Counted from the stretch's first letter, positions 11,835 through 22,552 are shown. The stretch: DNA of 64,000 nt from Lysobacter sp. K5869 (GCF_018847975.1 NZ_CP072597.1:2581001-2645000), one strand, 5' to 3'. Translations and numbers: made by a program. The notes: generated by a model from the sequence alone, not told the origin.

Positions 11835-11929
11835 CGTTGTTGAAGTCCGGTAAACGGTTGTAAGTTGCTGTATCTATTACTGAAATTCGCAATCCCGCGG
11901 ATATCGGTGCTACTCATAGGTGATATTCA

Positions 11930-12328
11930 ATGAGCATGACTGATCCCATCGCCGACATGCTGGTCCGCATCAAGAATGCGGCCGCTGTGCGCAAGCAGAC
12001 GGTGAAGATGCCTTCGTCCAAGGTGAAGGTGGCCATCGCCGCCGTGCTGAAGGAAGAGGGTTACATCCTGGATTCCCGCGTGACCGAGGTCGCTCCGGGC
12101 AAGTCCGAACTCGAAATCTCGCTGAAGTACTACGAAGGCAAGCCGGTGATCGAGCGCCTCCAGCGCTACTCCCGCTCGGGCCTGCGCCAGTACCGCGGCA
12201 AGGCCGATCTGCCCAAGGTCCTCGGTGGCCTGGGCGTCGCCATCATCTCCACCTCCAAGGGCATCATGACCGATGCGCAGGCGCGCCAGCAGGGCGTCGG
12301 CGGTGAAGTCCTGTGCTTCGTGGCCTAA
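11930..12328 (+). CDS. rpsH: 30S ribosomal protein S8
   Basis: S8 binds 16S rRNA helix 21 and in E. coli represses the spc operon by binding the rplE start region. It is 132 residues long, starting [16 protein letters not shown] as in enterobacteria. The C-terminal segment [21 protein letters not shown] is conserved. It begins the second block of the spc operon after the hairpin-bearing gap. Confidence 0.98.
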   Translation: MSMTDPIADMLVRIKNAAAVRKQTVKMPSSKVKVAIAAVLKEEGYILDSRVTEVAPGKSELEISLKYYEGKPVIERLQRYSRSGLRQYRGKADLPKVLGGLGVAIISTSKGIMTDAQARQQGVGGEVLCFVA

Positions 12329-12343
12329 GGGAGTAATCAAACC

Positions 12344-12871
12344 ATGTCCCGAGTTGCCAAGAAGCCGATCGCCCTGCCGAAGGGCGTCGAAATCAACGTG
12401 CAGGCCGATTCGATCGTCGCCAAGGGCCCGAAGGGCTCGCTGACCATCGCCAAGCCCGCCGCGATCAACCTCAAGGTCGAGAACAACGAAGCGGTCTTCG
12501 CCACCGAAGACGCCGCGCTGATCCCGCTGACCGGCACCCTGCGCGCCATCGTGGCCAACATGGTCAAGGGCGTGTCGGAAGGCTTCGAGCGCAAGCTCGA
12601 GCTGGTCGGCGTCGGTTACCGCGCCGCGATGCAGGGCAAGGACCTCAGCCTGTCGCTGGGTTTCTCGCATCCGGTCGTGTTCCAGGCGCCGGAAGGCATC
12701 ACCCTCGCGGCTCCGACCCAGACCGAGATCCTGGTCCAGGGCGCGGACAAGCAGCGCGTGGGCGAAGTCGCCGCCAAGATCCGCGGTTTCCGTCCGCCGG
12801 AGCCCTACAAGGGCAAGGGTGTGAAGTACGCCGGCGAAGTCATCATCCGCAAGGAAGCCAAGAAGGCTTAA
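12344..12871 (+). CDS. rplF: 50S ribosomal protein L6
   Basis: L6 has two repeated alpha/beta domains and sits near the sarcin-ricin loop, where EF-G and EF-Tu bind. It has 175 residues, as usual. The N-terminal [14 protein letters not shown] and C-terminal [19 protein letters not shown] motifs are clear. Confidence 0.98.
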   Translation: MSRVAKKPIALPKGVEINVQADSIVAKGPKGSLTIAKPAAINLKVENNEAVFATEDAALIPLTGTLRAIVANMVKGVSEGFERKLELVGVGYRAAMQGKDLSLSLGFSHPVVFQAPEGITLAAPTQTEILVQGADKQRVGEVAAKIRGFRPPEPYKGKGVKYAGEVIIRKEAKKA

Positions 12872-12937
12872 CGGGTAGGGCGCCGGCCTCGCGGTCGGCC
12901 CCGACAAACCAAGCCTTCAGCTTTCGGAGACCAGAAC

Positions 12938-13291
12938 ATGAACAAGAACACCGCTCGCCTGCGTCGCGCCAAGTCGACCCGCTCGCACATCCGCAACCTC
13001 GGCGTCGCCCGTCTGACCGTGCTGCGCACCGGTCAGCACCTGTACGCCCAGGTCTTCACCGCCGACGGCTCCAAGGTCCTGGCCACCGCCTCGACCGTGC
13101 AGGCCGACGTCAAGGAAGGCCTGAAGAACGGCAAGAACGCCGACGCCGCCGCTAAGGTCGGCAAGCTGATCGCCGAGCGCGCCAAGGCCGCCGGCATCGA
13201 GAAGGTCGCGTTCGACCGCTCGGGTTACCGCTACCACGGCCGCATCAAGGCGCTGGCCGAAGCCGCGCGCGAAGGCGGCCTGCAGTTCTGA
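12938..13291 (+). CDS. rplR: 50S ribosomal protein L18
   Basis: L18 helps deliver 5S rRNA to the 50S subunit together with L5. It has 117 residues. The basic N-terminus [16 protein letters not shown] and the [22 protein letters not shown] ending match the family. It lies 66 nt after rplF and is followed by 209 nt without a gene. Confidence 0.98.
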   Translation: MNKNTARLRRAKSTRSHIRNLGVARLTVLRTGQHLYAQVFTADGSKVLATASTVQADVKEGLKNGKNADAAAKVGKLIAERAKAAGIEKVAFDRSGYRYHGRIKALAEAAREGGLQF

Positions 13292-13500
13292 TCCGGCGCG
13301 CGCTCCTCGAGGGCGCGCCCGTATCCGGACTTGAAAGCGTGGAGATTCGTCTCCACGCCTTCCGCAGCGAACAGTTTCACCTGCCGACGCAGGGTGCGTC
13401 GGGCGCCGTCGCGGATTGCCGCGGCCGGCGTTGCACCCGAAGTACTTCACAACCATAAGCGGCGACGCCGCAAATTCCTTCAATCAACGAGATTATCGAA
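13292..13500 (+). promoter_or_regulatory. rplR-rpsE spacer with TTCG-capped stem-loop
   Basis: GCGTGGAGA (13337-13345) and TCTCCACGC (13350-13358) form a perfect 9-bp stem with a TTCG loop. A smaller GC-rich inverted repeat (GGCGCGCGC / GGGCGCGCC) lies around 13294-13318. No T-run follows either, so transcription probably continues into rpsE. No ORF was found. Confidence 0.45.
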
Positions 13501-14040
13501 ATGGCAGACGAAAGAGCGCCGCGGGGCCGCGATCGCGATCGCAACCGCGAAGAGATCGACGACGGCATGATCGAGAAGCTGATCGCGGTCAACCGCGTCA
13601 GCAAGACCGTCAAGGGCGGTCGCCAGTTCACCTTCACCGCGCTGACGGTGGTGGGCGACGGCAACGGCAAGGTCGGCTTCGGCTACGGCAAGGCGCGCGA
13701 AGTGCCGGTCGCGATCCAGAAGTCGATGGAATACGCCCGCAAGGCGATGAACAACGTCGAGCTCAACAACGGCACCCTGTGGCACGCCGTCAAGTCGGGC
13801 CACGGTGCGGCGCATGTCTACATGCAGCCGGCGTCGGAAGGTACCGGCGTGATCGCCGGCGGCGCGATGCGCGCCGTGCTCGAAGCGGTCGGCGTCAAGA
13901 ACGTGCTGGCCAAGGCCACCGGTTCGCGCAACCCGATCAACCTGGTCCGCGCCACCCTGAAGGGCCTCACCGAAATGCATTCGCCGGCCAAGATCGCGGC
14001 CAAGCGCGGCAAGAAGGTGGAGGACATCCTCAATGGCTAA
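13501..14040 (+). CDS. rpsE: 30S ribosomal protein S5
   Basis: S5 lies at the mRNA entry site and affects decoding fidelity; spectinomycin-resistance mutations map to its N-terminal loop. It has 179 residues. The acidic/basic N-terminus ([18 protein letters not shown]) is longer than in E. coli, then the double-stranded RNA-binding core with [13 protein letters not shown] and [16 protein letters not shown] follows. It overlaps rpmD by 8 nt. Confidence 0.98.
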   Translation: MADERAPRGRDRDRNREEIDDGMIEKLIAVNRVSKTVKGGRQFTFTALTVVGDGNGKVGFGYGKAREVPVAIQKSMEYARKAMNNVELNNGTLWHAVKSGHGAAHVYMQPASEGTGVIAGGAMRAVLEAVGVKNVLAKATGSRNPINLVRATLKGLTEMHSPAKIAAKRGKKVEDILNG

Positions 14041-14230
14041 GAACGAAGCCGGTACCGGCACCGTCAAGGTGCGTCTGGTCAAGGGTCTGCGTGGCACCCA
14101 GTCGCGTCACCGCCTGTCGGTGCGCGCGCTGGGCCTGAACAAGCTCAACGATGTGCGTGAACTCAAGGACAGCCCGCAGGTTCGCGGCCTGATCAACAAG
14201 GTTCACTACCTCGTCCAGGTCGAGGAGTAA
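14033..14230 (+). CDS. rpmD: 50S ribosomal protein L30
   Basis: L30 is a small 50S protein found in many but not all bacteria. It has 65 residues, slightly longer than E. coli (59) because of the N-terminus [21 protein letters not shown]. The start lies inside rpsE (8-nt overlap, preceded by GGTGGAGGA), suggesting translational coupling. Confidence 0.97.
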   Translation: MAKNEAGTGTVKVRLVKGLRGTQSRHRLSVRALGLNKLNDVRELKDSPQVRGLINKVHYLVQVEE

Positions 14231-14235
14231 TCATC

Positions 14236-14673
14236 ATGCGTCTCAACACTCTCAAGCCCGCCGACGGCGCCCGTCAGGAACGTACCCGCGTCGGTCGCGG
14301 CATCGGTTCCGGCCTGGGCAAGACCGCCGGTCGCGGCCACAAGGGCTCGTTCGCCCGCTCGGGTAAGGGCAAGATCAAGGCCGGTTTCGAAGGCGGCCAG
14401 ATGCCCATGCAGCGTCGTCTGCCCAAGATCGGCTTCCGCTCGAAGCTGGCCAAGGACACCGCCGAAGTGCTGCTGTATCAGCTGGACAAGCTGGAAGCCG
14501 GCGAGATCGATTTCGCCGCGCTGAAGGCCGCCAAGCTCGTTCCGAGCACGGCCAAGCAGGCCAAGATCGTGAAGAAGGGCGAGCTGACCAAGAAGTTCGT
14601 GCTCAAGGGCGTGCTGGCTACCGCCGGCGCCAAGGCCGCCATCGAAGCGGCCGGCGGCAAGATCGAGGAGTAA
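14236..14673 (+). CDS. rplO: 50S ribosomal protein L15
   Basis: L15 joins late in 50S assembly and contacts domains of 23S rRNA. It has 145 residues. The glycine-rich extended N-terminal part ([18 protein letters not shown]) is diagnostic; the globular C-terminal half ends [13 protein letters not shown]. It lies 5 nt after rpmD. Confidence 0.98.
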   Translation: MRLNTLKPADGARQERTRVGRGIGSGLGKTAGRGHKGSFARSGKGKIKAGFEGGQMPMQRRLPKIGFRSKLAKDTAEVLLYQLDKLEAGEIDFAALKAAKLVPSTAKQAKIVKKGELTKKFVLKGVLATAGAKAAIEAAGGKIEE

Positions 14674-14680
14674 CTGACGA

Positions 14681-16054
<1,374 letters not shown>

Positions 16055-16285
16055 GTCAGAACCGGTTCGCGCGCCAGAGTAGCGCGCGGGGCTGAGGGGC
16101 AGGGCATCGCTCGTTCAGCCAGTTCCGACTCGTCGCCGGAGCATGGGCACACTCCCCATGCCGGAGCACCGTGGCACCTTCGGGTGCCGCGGGGCTTCCT
16201 ATTAACCCGAGACCTAGATACAATTTCCAGTTCACTCCGCCGGGATTAATCCGTCTCGGCCGCCAAACCAGTTGGAGATCGCGTT
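16055..16285 (+). promoter_or_regulatory. secY-rpsM region: stem-loops and probable alpha-operon promoter
   Basis: CCGG-A-GCATGGG (16136-16147) pairs with CCCATGC-CGG (16155-16164). GGCACC (16173-16178) pairs with GGTGCC (16183-16188) around a TTCG loop, flanked by CCG/CGG. Downstream, TTCCTA (16196-16201) and TACAAT (16219-16224) are spaced by 17 nt and give a plausible promoter for rpsM. No small ORF for L36 (rpmJ) is present. Confidence 0.5.
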
Positions 16286-16642
16286 ATGGCGCGTATTGCG
16301 GGCGTCAATCTGCCTGCCCAGAAGCATGTCTGGGTTGGGCTCCAGAGCATCTACGGCATCGGCCGTACCCGTTCGAAGCAGATCTGCGAAACCGCAGGTG
16401 TGACTTCGACGACCAAGATCCGTGACCTGTCCGAGCCGGAAGTCGAGCGCCTGCGCGCCGAGGTCGGCAAGTTCGTGGTCGAAGGCGATCTGCGCCGCGA
16501 AATCGGCATCGCCATCAAGCGTCTGATGGACCTGGGCTGCTACCGCGGCCTGCGTCACCGTCGCGGCCTGCCGCTGCGTGGTCAGCGTACCCGGACCAAT
16601 GCTCGTACCCGTAAGGGTCCGCGCAAGGCCATCAAGAAGTAA
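16286..16642 (+). CDS. rpsM: 30S ribosomal protein S13
   Basis: S13 is in the 30S head and contacts P-site tRNA and the 50S B1 bridges. It has 118 residues, with the start [16 protein letters not shown] and the basic tail ending in [18 protein letters not shown]. First gene of the alpha operon; in E. coli the leader here is the S4 repressor target. Confidence 0.98.
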   Translation: MARIAGVNLPAQKHVWVGLQSIYGIGRTRSKQICETAGVTSTTKIRDLSEPEVERLRAEVGKFVVEGDLRREIGIAIKRLMDLGCYRGLRHRRGLPLRGQRTRTNARTRKGPRKAIKK

Positions 16643-16655
16643 GGGGACCTAGACC

Positions 16656-17048
16656 ATGGCCAAGCCGGCAGCAGTCAAGACCAAGAAGAAGATCAAGCGC
16701 GTCGTCACCGACGGCATCGCCCACGTCCACGCTTCTTTCAACAACACCATCATCACGATCACCGACCGTCAGGGCAACGCGCTGTCGTGGGCGACTTCGG
16801 GTGGCGCGGGTTTCCGCGGCTCGCGCAAGTCCACCCCGTTCGCCGCCCAGGTCGCCGCCGAAAAGGCCGGCCGTGCTGCGCTCGACTACGGCGTCAAGTC
16901 GCTGGAAGTGCGCATCAAGGGTCCGGGTCCGGGCCGTGAGTCCGCCGTGCGTTCGCTGAACAACGTCGGTTACAAGATCATCAACATCATCGACGTGACG
17001 CCGATCCCGCACAACGGGTGCCGTCCGCCGAAGAAGCGTCGCGTCTGA
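16656..17048 (+). CDS. rpsK: 30S ribosomal protein S11
   Basis: S11 lies on the 30S platform next to the mRNA exit. It has 130 residues, with [21 protein letters not shown] near the N-terminus and [16 protein letters not shown] at the end, both highly conserved. It lies 13 nt after rpsM. Confidence 0.98.
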   Translation: MAKPAAVKTKKKIKRVVTDGIAHVHASFNNTIITITDRQGNALSWATSGGAGFRGSRKSTPFAAQVAAEKAGRAALDYGVKSLEVRIKGPGPGRESAVRSLNNVGYKIINIIDVTPIPHNGCRPPKKRRV

Positions 17049-17062
17049 GGAGCTGAAAGAAC

Positions 17063-17692
17063 ATGGCTCGTTATATCGGTCCCACCTGTAAGCTCGCCCG
17101 TCGCGAAGGCGCCGACCTCGGCCTGAAGTCGTCGGCTCGCGCCCTCGATTCCAAGTGCAAGCTCGAGCAGAAGCCCGGCCAGCACGGCCCGACCGCCCGC
17201 AAGGGCAAGCTGTCGGACTATGCCACCCAGCTGCGCGAGAAGCAGAAGGTCAAGCGCATCTACGGTCTGCTGGAGCGTCAGTTCCGCAACTACTACAAGA
17301 AGGCCTCGACCAAGAAGGGCAACACCGGCGAGAACCTGCTGCAGTTCCTGGAAACCCGCCTGGACAACGTCGTCTACCGCATGGGCTTCGCCGTGACCCG
17401 TCCGGCGGCCCGTCAGCTGGTTTCGCACCGCGGCGTCACCGTCAACGGCAAGTCGGTCAACCTGCCGTCTTACCAGGTCAAGGCCGGCGACGTCATCGCG
17501 CTGTCCGAACGCGCTCAGAAGCAGCTGCGCGTGCAGGAATCGCTGACCGTCTCCTCGCAGATGGATCTGTCGCCGTCGTGGGTGGAAGTCGACAGCAAGA
17601 AGTTCAGCGGCGTGTTCAAGGCGGTTCCGGATCGCGCGGATCTGCCGGCCGACATCAACGAAGCGCTGATCGTCGAGTTGTACAGCAAGTAA
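17063..17692 (+). CDS. rpsD: 30S ribosomal protein S4
   Basis: S4 is a primary 16S rRNA binder and in enterobacteria the translational repressor of this operon. It has 209 residues. The start is [16 protein letters not shown], and the S4 RNA-binding domain with [24 protein letters not shown] spans about residues 94-150. The stop is TAA; rpoA begins 158 nt downstream. Confidence 0.98.
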   Translation: MARYIGPTCKLARREGADLGLKSSARALDSKCKLEQKPGQHGPTARKGKLSDYATQLREKQKVKRIYGLLERQFRNYYKKASTKKGNTGENLLQFLETRLDNVVYRMGFAVTRPAARQLVSHRGVTVNGKSVNLPSYQVKAGDVIALSERAQKQLRVQESLTVSSQMDLSPSWVEVDSKKFSGVFKAVPDRADLPADINEALIVELYSK

Positions 17693-17705
17693 TAGTGCAA
17701 GCCTT

Positions 17706-17772
17706 GCGCCGGATTCTCGCGAATCCGGCGCGCTGTGCACCCCAGGCCGCCGTGGCGCCAGCCGCGGCGGCC
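17706..17772 (+). promoter_or_regulatory. two stem-loops between rpsD and rpoA
   Basis: GCGCCGGATTC (17706-17716) pairs perfectly with GAATCCGGCGC (17721-17731) around a TCGC loop. GGCCGCC (17745-17751) pairs with GGCGGCC (17766-17772). No T-run follows either. They could attenuate transcription or set mRNA stability so that rpoA is expressed at a different level from the ribosomal genes. Confidence 0.5.
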
Positions 17773-17850
17773 GCTCCCTCGATCCGAGGGGGCTCCAAGA
17801 GCTAAAGCCTTCCGTCGCCCCCCGGCGAAGGTCATTGGAGACACCGAAAC

Positions 17851-18849
17851 ATGACGGTTACCGCCAACCAGGTACTGCGCCCGCGTGGCCCGCAGATCGA
17901 ACGCCTCGCCGGCAATCGCGCCAAAGTCGTGATCGAGCCGTTGGAGCGCGGTTACGGCCACACGCTGGGCAACGCGTTGCGCCGCGTGCTGCTGTCGTCG
18001 ATCCCGGGTTTCGCCATCACCGAAGTCGAAATCGACGGCGTGCTGCACGAGTACACCACGGTCGAAGGTCTGGAAGAGGACGTGCTGGAAGTCCTGCTGA
18101 ACCTGAAGGACGTGGCCATCCGCATGCACACCGGCGAGTCCTCGACGCTGTCGCTGGCCAAGCAGGGTCCCGGCATCGTCACCGCCGGCGACATCAAGAC
18201 CGACCACAACGTCGAAATCCTCAACACCGACCATGTGATCTGCCACCTGACCAAGGACACGGCGATCAACATGCGTCTGAAGATCGAGCGCGGCTTCGGC
18301 TACCAGCCGGCGGCTTCGCGCCGTCGTCCGGACGAAGAAACCCGCGCCATCGGCCGCCTGATGCTGGACGCCAGCTTCTCGCCGGTCCGTCGCGTCGCCT
18401 ACGCCGTGGAAGCCGCGCGCGTCGAGCAGCGCACCGACCTGGACAAGCTGGTCCTGGACATCGAAACCAACGGCACGATCGACGCCGAGGAAGCCGTGCG
18501 CACCGCCGCCGACATCCTCACCGATCAGCTGTCGGTGTTCGGCGACTTCACCCACCGCGACCGCGGCGCGCAGAAGCCGGCCACCAGCGGCATCGATCCG
18601 ATCCTGCTGCGCCCGATCGACGATCTGGAGCTGACGGTGCGTTCGGCCAACTGCCTCAAGGCCGAGAGCATCTACTACGTCGGCGACCTGATCCAGAAGA
18701 CCGAGGTCGAGCTGCTCAAGACCCCGAACCTGGGCAAGAAGTCGCTCACCGAGATCAAGGAAGTGCTGGCTCAGCGCGGCCTTTCGCTCGGCATGAAGCT
18801 CGAGAACTGGCCGCCGGCCGGGATCGCTTCGCACGGGATGATGGGCTGA
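17851..18849 (+). CDS. rpoA: RNA polymerase alpha subunit
   Basis: RpoA dimerises to start RNA polymerase assembly and its C-terminal domain binds UP elements and activators. It has 332 residues. The N-terminal dimerisation domain includes [23 protein letters not shown]. After a linker near residue 240, the C-terminal domain carries [19 protein letters not shown], containing the DNA-contacting Arg equivalent to Arg265, and the [23 protein letters not shown] helix-hairpin-helix. Confidence 0.98.
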   Translation: MTVTANQVLRPRGPQIERLAGNRAKVVIEPLERGYGHTLGNALRRVLLSSIPGFAITEVEIDGVLHEYTTVEGLEEDVLEVLLNLKDVAIRMHTGESSTLSLAKQGPGIVTAGDIKTDHNVEILNTDHVICHLTKDTAINMRLKIERGFGYQPAASRRRPDEETRAIGRLMLDASFSPVRRVAYAVEAARVEQRTDLDKLVLDIETNGTIDAEEAVRTAADILTDQLSVFGDFTHRDRGAQKPATSGIDPILLRPIDDLELTVRSANCLKAESIYYVGDLIQKTEVELLKTPNLGKKSLTEIKEVLAQRGLSLGMKLENWPPAGIASHGMMG

Positions 18850-19143
18850 TAAAGCCCTCGAACCGGGCCGCGCCGCGAGGCGCGGCCCGCGTTCTGTCCG
18901 GCGGTACGGATTCGAGCGATACGTTCCGCCGCGATACCCGCTCCAACGCGACACCGCTTCAAAGCAACATCGCTCCAACGCGACACCGATTCAGCACCAC
19001 TTGCATCACACCGCCGACGGACCACGAAGTCCGCGGCCAGCCGGTCAGGGAAGGCCGGTTCGGACCACCCGCAGTCCAATGCTCCAACGCCTGGATGGCG
19101 ACAGCGAAGTCCAACCGTCACACCATTCATAGGAATCACCGTC
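18850..19143 (+). promoter_or_regulatory. rpoA-rplQ spacer with strong stem-loop
   Basis: CGGGCCGCGCC (18864-18874) pairs with GGCGCGGCCCG (18879-18889) around a GCGA loop, without a T-run. The remaining roughly 250 nt is unusually long for an rpoA-rplQ gap. It holds a loose direct repeat, CGCTCCAACGCGACACCG at about 18937 with a near copy at about 18970. I see no gene in it. Confidence 0.45.
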
Positions 19144-19518
19144 ATGCGTCATCAGAAATCCGGCCGTAAGTTCAGCCGCACCAGCGCCCACCGCGATGCC
19201 ATGTTCACCAACATGGCGGCCTCGCTGATCAAGCACGGCCTCATCCGCACCACCTTGCCGAAGGCCAAGGAACTGCGCCGCGTCGCCGAGCCGCTGATCA
19301 CCCTGGCCAAGAAGGACGGCGTCGCCAACCGTCGTCTCGCCTTCTCGCGCCTGCGCGACAAGGAAGCCGTCGGCACCCTGTTCACCACCCTGGGCCCGCG
19401 TTACGCGAGCCGTCCGGGCGGCTACCTGCGCATCCTCAAGTGCGGCTTCCGCGCCGGCGACAACGCGCCGATGGCCTACGTCGAGCTGGTGGATCGTCCG
19501 GAAGCGGCGACCGAGTAA
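19144..19518 (+). CDS. rplQ: 50S ribosomal protein L17
   Basis: L17 is a 50S protein near the tunnel exit. It has 124 residues, starting [17 protein letters not shown] and containing the conserved [11 protein letters not shown] and [20 protein letters not shown] segments. Last gene of the alpha operon, followed by a clear terminator. Confidence 0.98.
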   Translation: MRHQKSGRKFSRTSAHRDAMFTNMAASLIKHGLIRTTLPKAKELRRVAEPLITLAKKDGVANRRLAFSRLRDKEAVGTLFTTLGPRYASRPGGYLRILKCGFRAGDNAPMAYVELVDRPEAATE

Positions 19519-19601
19519 GTCTCCGCCCGCGCCGCATCCGGCGCGACGGACAGCCAGCACACTGGGTCTCGGCCGCGCAGCGGTCGGGGTCCAAGCGAGC
19601 G

Positions 19602-19635
19602 AAAACCCCGGCCGAGAGGTCGGGGTTTTTGTTTT
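19602..19635 (+). terminator. rho-independent terminator of the alpha operon
   Basis: CCCCGGCC (19606-19613), a GAGA loop, then GGTCGGGG (19618-19625) form a stem containing one G-T pair, followed by TTTTTGTTTT and preceded by AAAA. This marks the end of the ribosomal protein cluster. Confidence 0.9.
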
Positions 19636-19895
19636 CCGGCGACGGTTACGCCGGCAACGGTTACCACGGTAAAGGTCGCGAACGAGTATCGTCGGACGCG
19701 CGCATTCAGGAGGCTTCGGGCAGGCAGGCATCGGTTCGCGATCGGCGATGAGAAAGGCATCGGACGGATCGTCGCAGGCGGCAACTTTCGCGCCGCCGAC
19801 GCAGTCCATTTGGGGCTGCGGCGCGACGCAGCGTTGTCTCAATTCATGCCGATTGGACATTGGCACGACCCGACCCCGACCCGTATGGTGTGTAC
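19636..19895. other. intergenic region before dsbB
   Basis: There is no credible gene in these 260 nt. CGGTTAC/CGGTTACC occurs twice within 19645-19665 as part of a short imperfect direct repeat. No well-spaced promoter was found, although dsbB must be transcribed from within this stretch or beyond. Confidence 0.3.
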
Positions 19896-20405
19896 ATGAA
19901 CCCCTTCAAAGCCTCCTTCCGGATCCAATTCCTGCTCGGCTTCCTGGCCTGCGCGGGTTTGCTCGCTTACGCCGTCTATCTGCAGTTCTATCAACACCTG
20001 GAACCGTGTCCGCTGTGCATCTTCCAGCGCGTGGCCTTCGCCGCGCTCGGGTTGATGTTCCTGCTCGGCGCGATCCACGGGCCGGGCAAGCCGCTGGGCC
20101 GCAAGGTCTGGGGCCTGCTCGCCCTGATCGCCGCCGGCGCCGGCATCGCCGTGGCCGGCAACCACGTGCGCCTGCAGCACCTGCCGCCGGATCAGGTGCC
20201 GGCCTGCGGCCCGGGTCTGGATTACATGCTCGGCGCCATGCCCATCGGCGGCGTGATCCGCAAGGTCATGACCGGCTCGGGCGAATGCGCCAACGTCGAC
20301 TGGACCTTCCTCGGTCTGGCGATGCCGGCCTGGAGCCTGATTTGTTTCGTCGTGCTGGCGCTGTGGGCGGCCTACGCCGCGTTCCGTCCGCGTTCGACCA
20401 AGTAA
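19896..20405 (+). CDS. dsbB: disulfide bond formation protein DsbB
   Basis: DsbB is an inner-membrane quinone reductase that reoxidises periplasmic DsbA. The ATG at 19896 gives 169 residues, the usual size; the in-frame start 36 bases upstream adds a proline-rich segment not expected in the family. Four hydrophobic spans are visible. The first periplasmic loop has the CPLC motif (Cys38, Cys41), and the second loop has the partner pair Cys104 and Cys131. It stands alone between the L17 terminator and aroG, which begins 81 nt downstream. Confidence 0.93.
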   Translation: MNPFKASFRIQFLLGFLACAGLLAYAVYLQFYQHLEPCPLCIFQRVAFAALGLMFLLGAIHGPGKPLGRKVWGLLALIAAGAGIAVAGNHVRLQHLPPDQVPACGPGLDYMLGAMPIGGVIRKVMTGSGECANVDWTFLGLAMPAWSLICFVVLALWAAYAAFRPRSTK

Positions 20406-20486
20406 GTCCGCCGAACCCGTTTCTTTCGCCACCCATCCCTTCCACCCAACCTCCCACACACCGCGACACCCAACGGAAACCAGCAA

Positions 20487-21878
20487 ATGAGCGCCTCCGA
20501 TCGCAGCAACCTTCGTGCCGTCAATCTTCCCGCCGACTGGAGCCCGACCTCCTGGCGCGAGCGCACCGCACTGCAGCTGCCGAACTATCCGGACCAGGCC
20601 GAACTGGAGAGCGCGCTGGCGGAACTGCGCCATCTGCCGCCGCTGGTGACTTCGTGGGAGATCCTCTCGCTCAAGCAGCAATTGGCCGAGGCGCAGGAAG
20701 GCAAGCGATTTTTGCTGCAAGGCGGCGACTGCGCGGAGAGCTTCGACTCGTGCACCTCCGACGTCATCTCCAACCGGCTCAAGGTGCTGCTGCAGATGAG
20801 CCTGGTGCTGGTGCACGGCATGCGCAAGCCGGTGGTGCGCGTGGGCCGCTTCGCCGGCCAGTACGCCAAGCCGCGCTCGGCCGACACCGAGACCATCGAC
20901 GGCGTGACCTTGCCGAGCTACCGCGGCGACATGGTCAACGGCCCGGCCTTCACCGAGGTCGCGCGTAAGCCCGATCCGCGCCGCATGATCAAGGCGCATG
21001 CGCGTTCGTCGATGACGATGAACTTCGTGCGCGCGCTGATCGACGGCGGTTTCGCCGACCTGCACCATCCCGAGTACTGGAACCTCAGCTGGGTCGGCCA
21101 CTCGCCGCTGGCCGACGAGTACCGGCGCATGGTCAACGCCATCGGCGACGCGGTGCGCTTCATGGAGACGCTGTCGGGCAATGAGGTGCACAACCTCAAC
21201 CGGGTCGACTTCTACACCTCGCACGAAGCGCTGCTGCTGCCGTACGAGGAATCGCTGACCCGGCAAGTGCCGCGCCACTGGGGCCACTTCAACCTCAGCA
21301 CCCACTACCCGTGGATCGGCATGCGCACCGCGGCGGTCGACGGCGCCCACGCCGAATACTTCCGCGGCATCCGCAATCCGATCGCGCTCAAGGTCGGTCC
21401 GTCGGTGACGCCGGACCAACTGCTGCGCACGATCGACCTGCTCAACCCCGAGGACGAGCCGGGCCGGTTGACCTTCATCCACCGCATGGGCGCGACCGCC
21501 ATCGGCGACAAGCTGCCGCCGCTGCTCGACGCGATGCGCCGCGACGGCCGCCGCGTGCTGTGGGTGTGCGATCCGATGCACGGCAACACCGAGAGCACCA
21601 GCAACGGCTACAAGACCCGCCGCTTCCGCAACATCCGCGCCGAGATCGAGAGCAGCTTCGAGCTGCACGCCGCGGCCGGCACCCGCCTCGGCGGCGTGCA
21701 CCTGGAGCTGACCGGCGAGGACGTGACCGAATGCCTGGGCGGCGCGCGCGAGCTCACCGAGAGCGATCTGGAACGCGCGTACCGTTCGACGGTCGATCCG
21801 CGCCTGAACTACGAGCAGGCGTTGGAAGTGGCGATGCTGATCGTGCGCAAGCAGGCGCAGATCGCGGCGCCGGCTTGA
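20487..21878 (+). CDS. class II 3-deoxy-7-phosphoheptulonate synthase
   Basis: DAHP synthase condenses phosphoenolpyruvate and erythrose 4-phosphate in the first step of aromatic amino acid synthesis. The 463 residues and motifs are those of the class II (plant-like, AroA-II) family, not E. coli AroF/G/H. RFLLQGGDCAES near residue 73 holds the metal-binding Cys, followed by PVVRVGRFAGQYAKPRS, then HRMGATAIGDKLP and WVCDPMHGNTE with the catalytic and metal residues. No fused chorismate mutase is present. Bordered downstream by a terminator. Confidence 0.95.
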   Translation: MSASDRSNLRAVNLPADWSPTSWRERTALQLPNYPDQAELESALAELRHLPPLVTSWEILSLKQQLAEAQEGKRFLLQGGDCAESFDSCTSDVISNRLKVLLQMSLVLVHGMRKPVVRVGRFAGQYAKPRSADTETIDGVTLPSYRGDMVNGPAFTEVARKPDPRRMIKAHARSSMTMNFVRALIDGGFADLHHPEYWNLSWVGHSPLADEYRRMVNAIGDAVRFMETLSGNEVHNLNRVDFYTSHEALLLPYEESLTRQVPRHWGHFNLSTHYPWIGMRTAAVDGAHAEYFRGIRNPIALKVGPSVTPDQLLRTIDLLNPEDEPGRLTFIHRMGATAIGDKLPPLLDAMRRDGRRVLWVCDPMHGNTESTSNGYKTRRFRNIRAEIESSFELHAAAGTRLGGVHLELTGEDVTECLGGARELTESDLERAYRSTVDPRLNYEQALEVAMLIVRKQAQIAAPA

Positions 21879-21906
21879 GGGATCGGTTGAGTTCGAGTTG
21901 AACGAG

Positions 21907-21932
21907 AAAGCCCGCCGGATGGCGGGCTTTTT
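21907..21932 (+). terminator. rho-independent terminator after DAHP synthase
   Basis: AAAGCCCGCC, a GGAT loop and GGCGGGCTTTTT form a short stable stem with a T-run 29 nt after the stop codon of the class II DAHP synthase gene. Confidence 0.9.
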
Positions 21933-22083
21933 CGTTGCGGGCGCTTTGGATTGGAGATCGCGCGATCTTGAGGCGTCGAGGTTTCGATGCAGTCGCTGCG
22001 GTGAACGTCGAAAGGCCGACGATCGTTCCGACGAAAGCCGGAGTTCCCGCCGCCGTCATTGCAGCGAGCGGCGAAGTTCCCTC

Positions 22084-22200
22084 CCCGTCATTCCGGCGAA
22101 AGCCGGAATCCATTTCGCCGTTGCTGTTCCGCTGGCTGCCGACAGATGGAAGCAACGGCAAGATCAAAATGGATTCCGGCTTTCGCCGGAATGACGAGGT
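22084..22200. repeat. paired dispersed palindromic repeats
   Basis: GTCATTCCGGCGAAAGCCGG begins at about 22087 and its reverse complement, TTCCGGCTTTCGCCGGAATG, lies at 22174-22193, so the two copies face each other about 90 nt apart. Each copy is itself a small hairpin with a GAAA or TTTC loop. This element type is widespread in intergenic DNA of gamma- and betaproteobacteria. Confidence 0.7.
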
Positions 22201-22520
22201 AAGGGTGGCGGCGCGAGAGTGCGGCTGCGCTGGACCGGAATCTCGCCTTGGGCGCGATGCGGTGCCGCATCGGCCGTTGGCTTCGCCTTGCTGCGATGTT
22301 TGAAAGCGCGAGCAACGGCAAGAGCAAAATGGATTCCGGCTTTCGCCGGAATGACGGGGTAGGGGGCGGCGCGAGAGTGTGGCTGCGCTGGACCGGAATC
22401 TTGCTTTAGCGGCGATTCGTTGCCGCAGCGGATGTCGGCTTCACCGTGCTGCGATGTTTGAAAGCGCGGGCCACGGCAAAATCAAAATGGGTTCCGGCTT
22501 TCGCCGGAATGACGGTTAGA
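22151..22520. repeat. about 160-bp tandem repeat, roughly 2.3 copies
   Basis: AGCAACGGCA begins at 22151 and again at 22311, with a diverged third start (GCCACGGCA) near 22470. The periods are thus 160 and about 158 bp. Each unit contains the TTCCGGCTTTCGCCGGAA palindrome, a GGCTGCGCTGGACCGGAATC segment and a GCTGCGATGTTTGAAAGCGC segment. The last copy is truncated after the palindrome. No ORF is conserved across the units. Confidence 0.75.
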
Positions 22521-22552
22521 GGGCGTTGGCCGGAATGGTGGGATGGCGCCGA

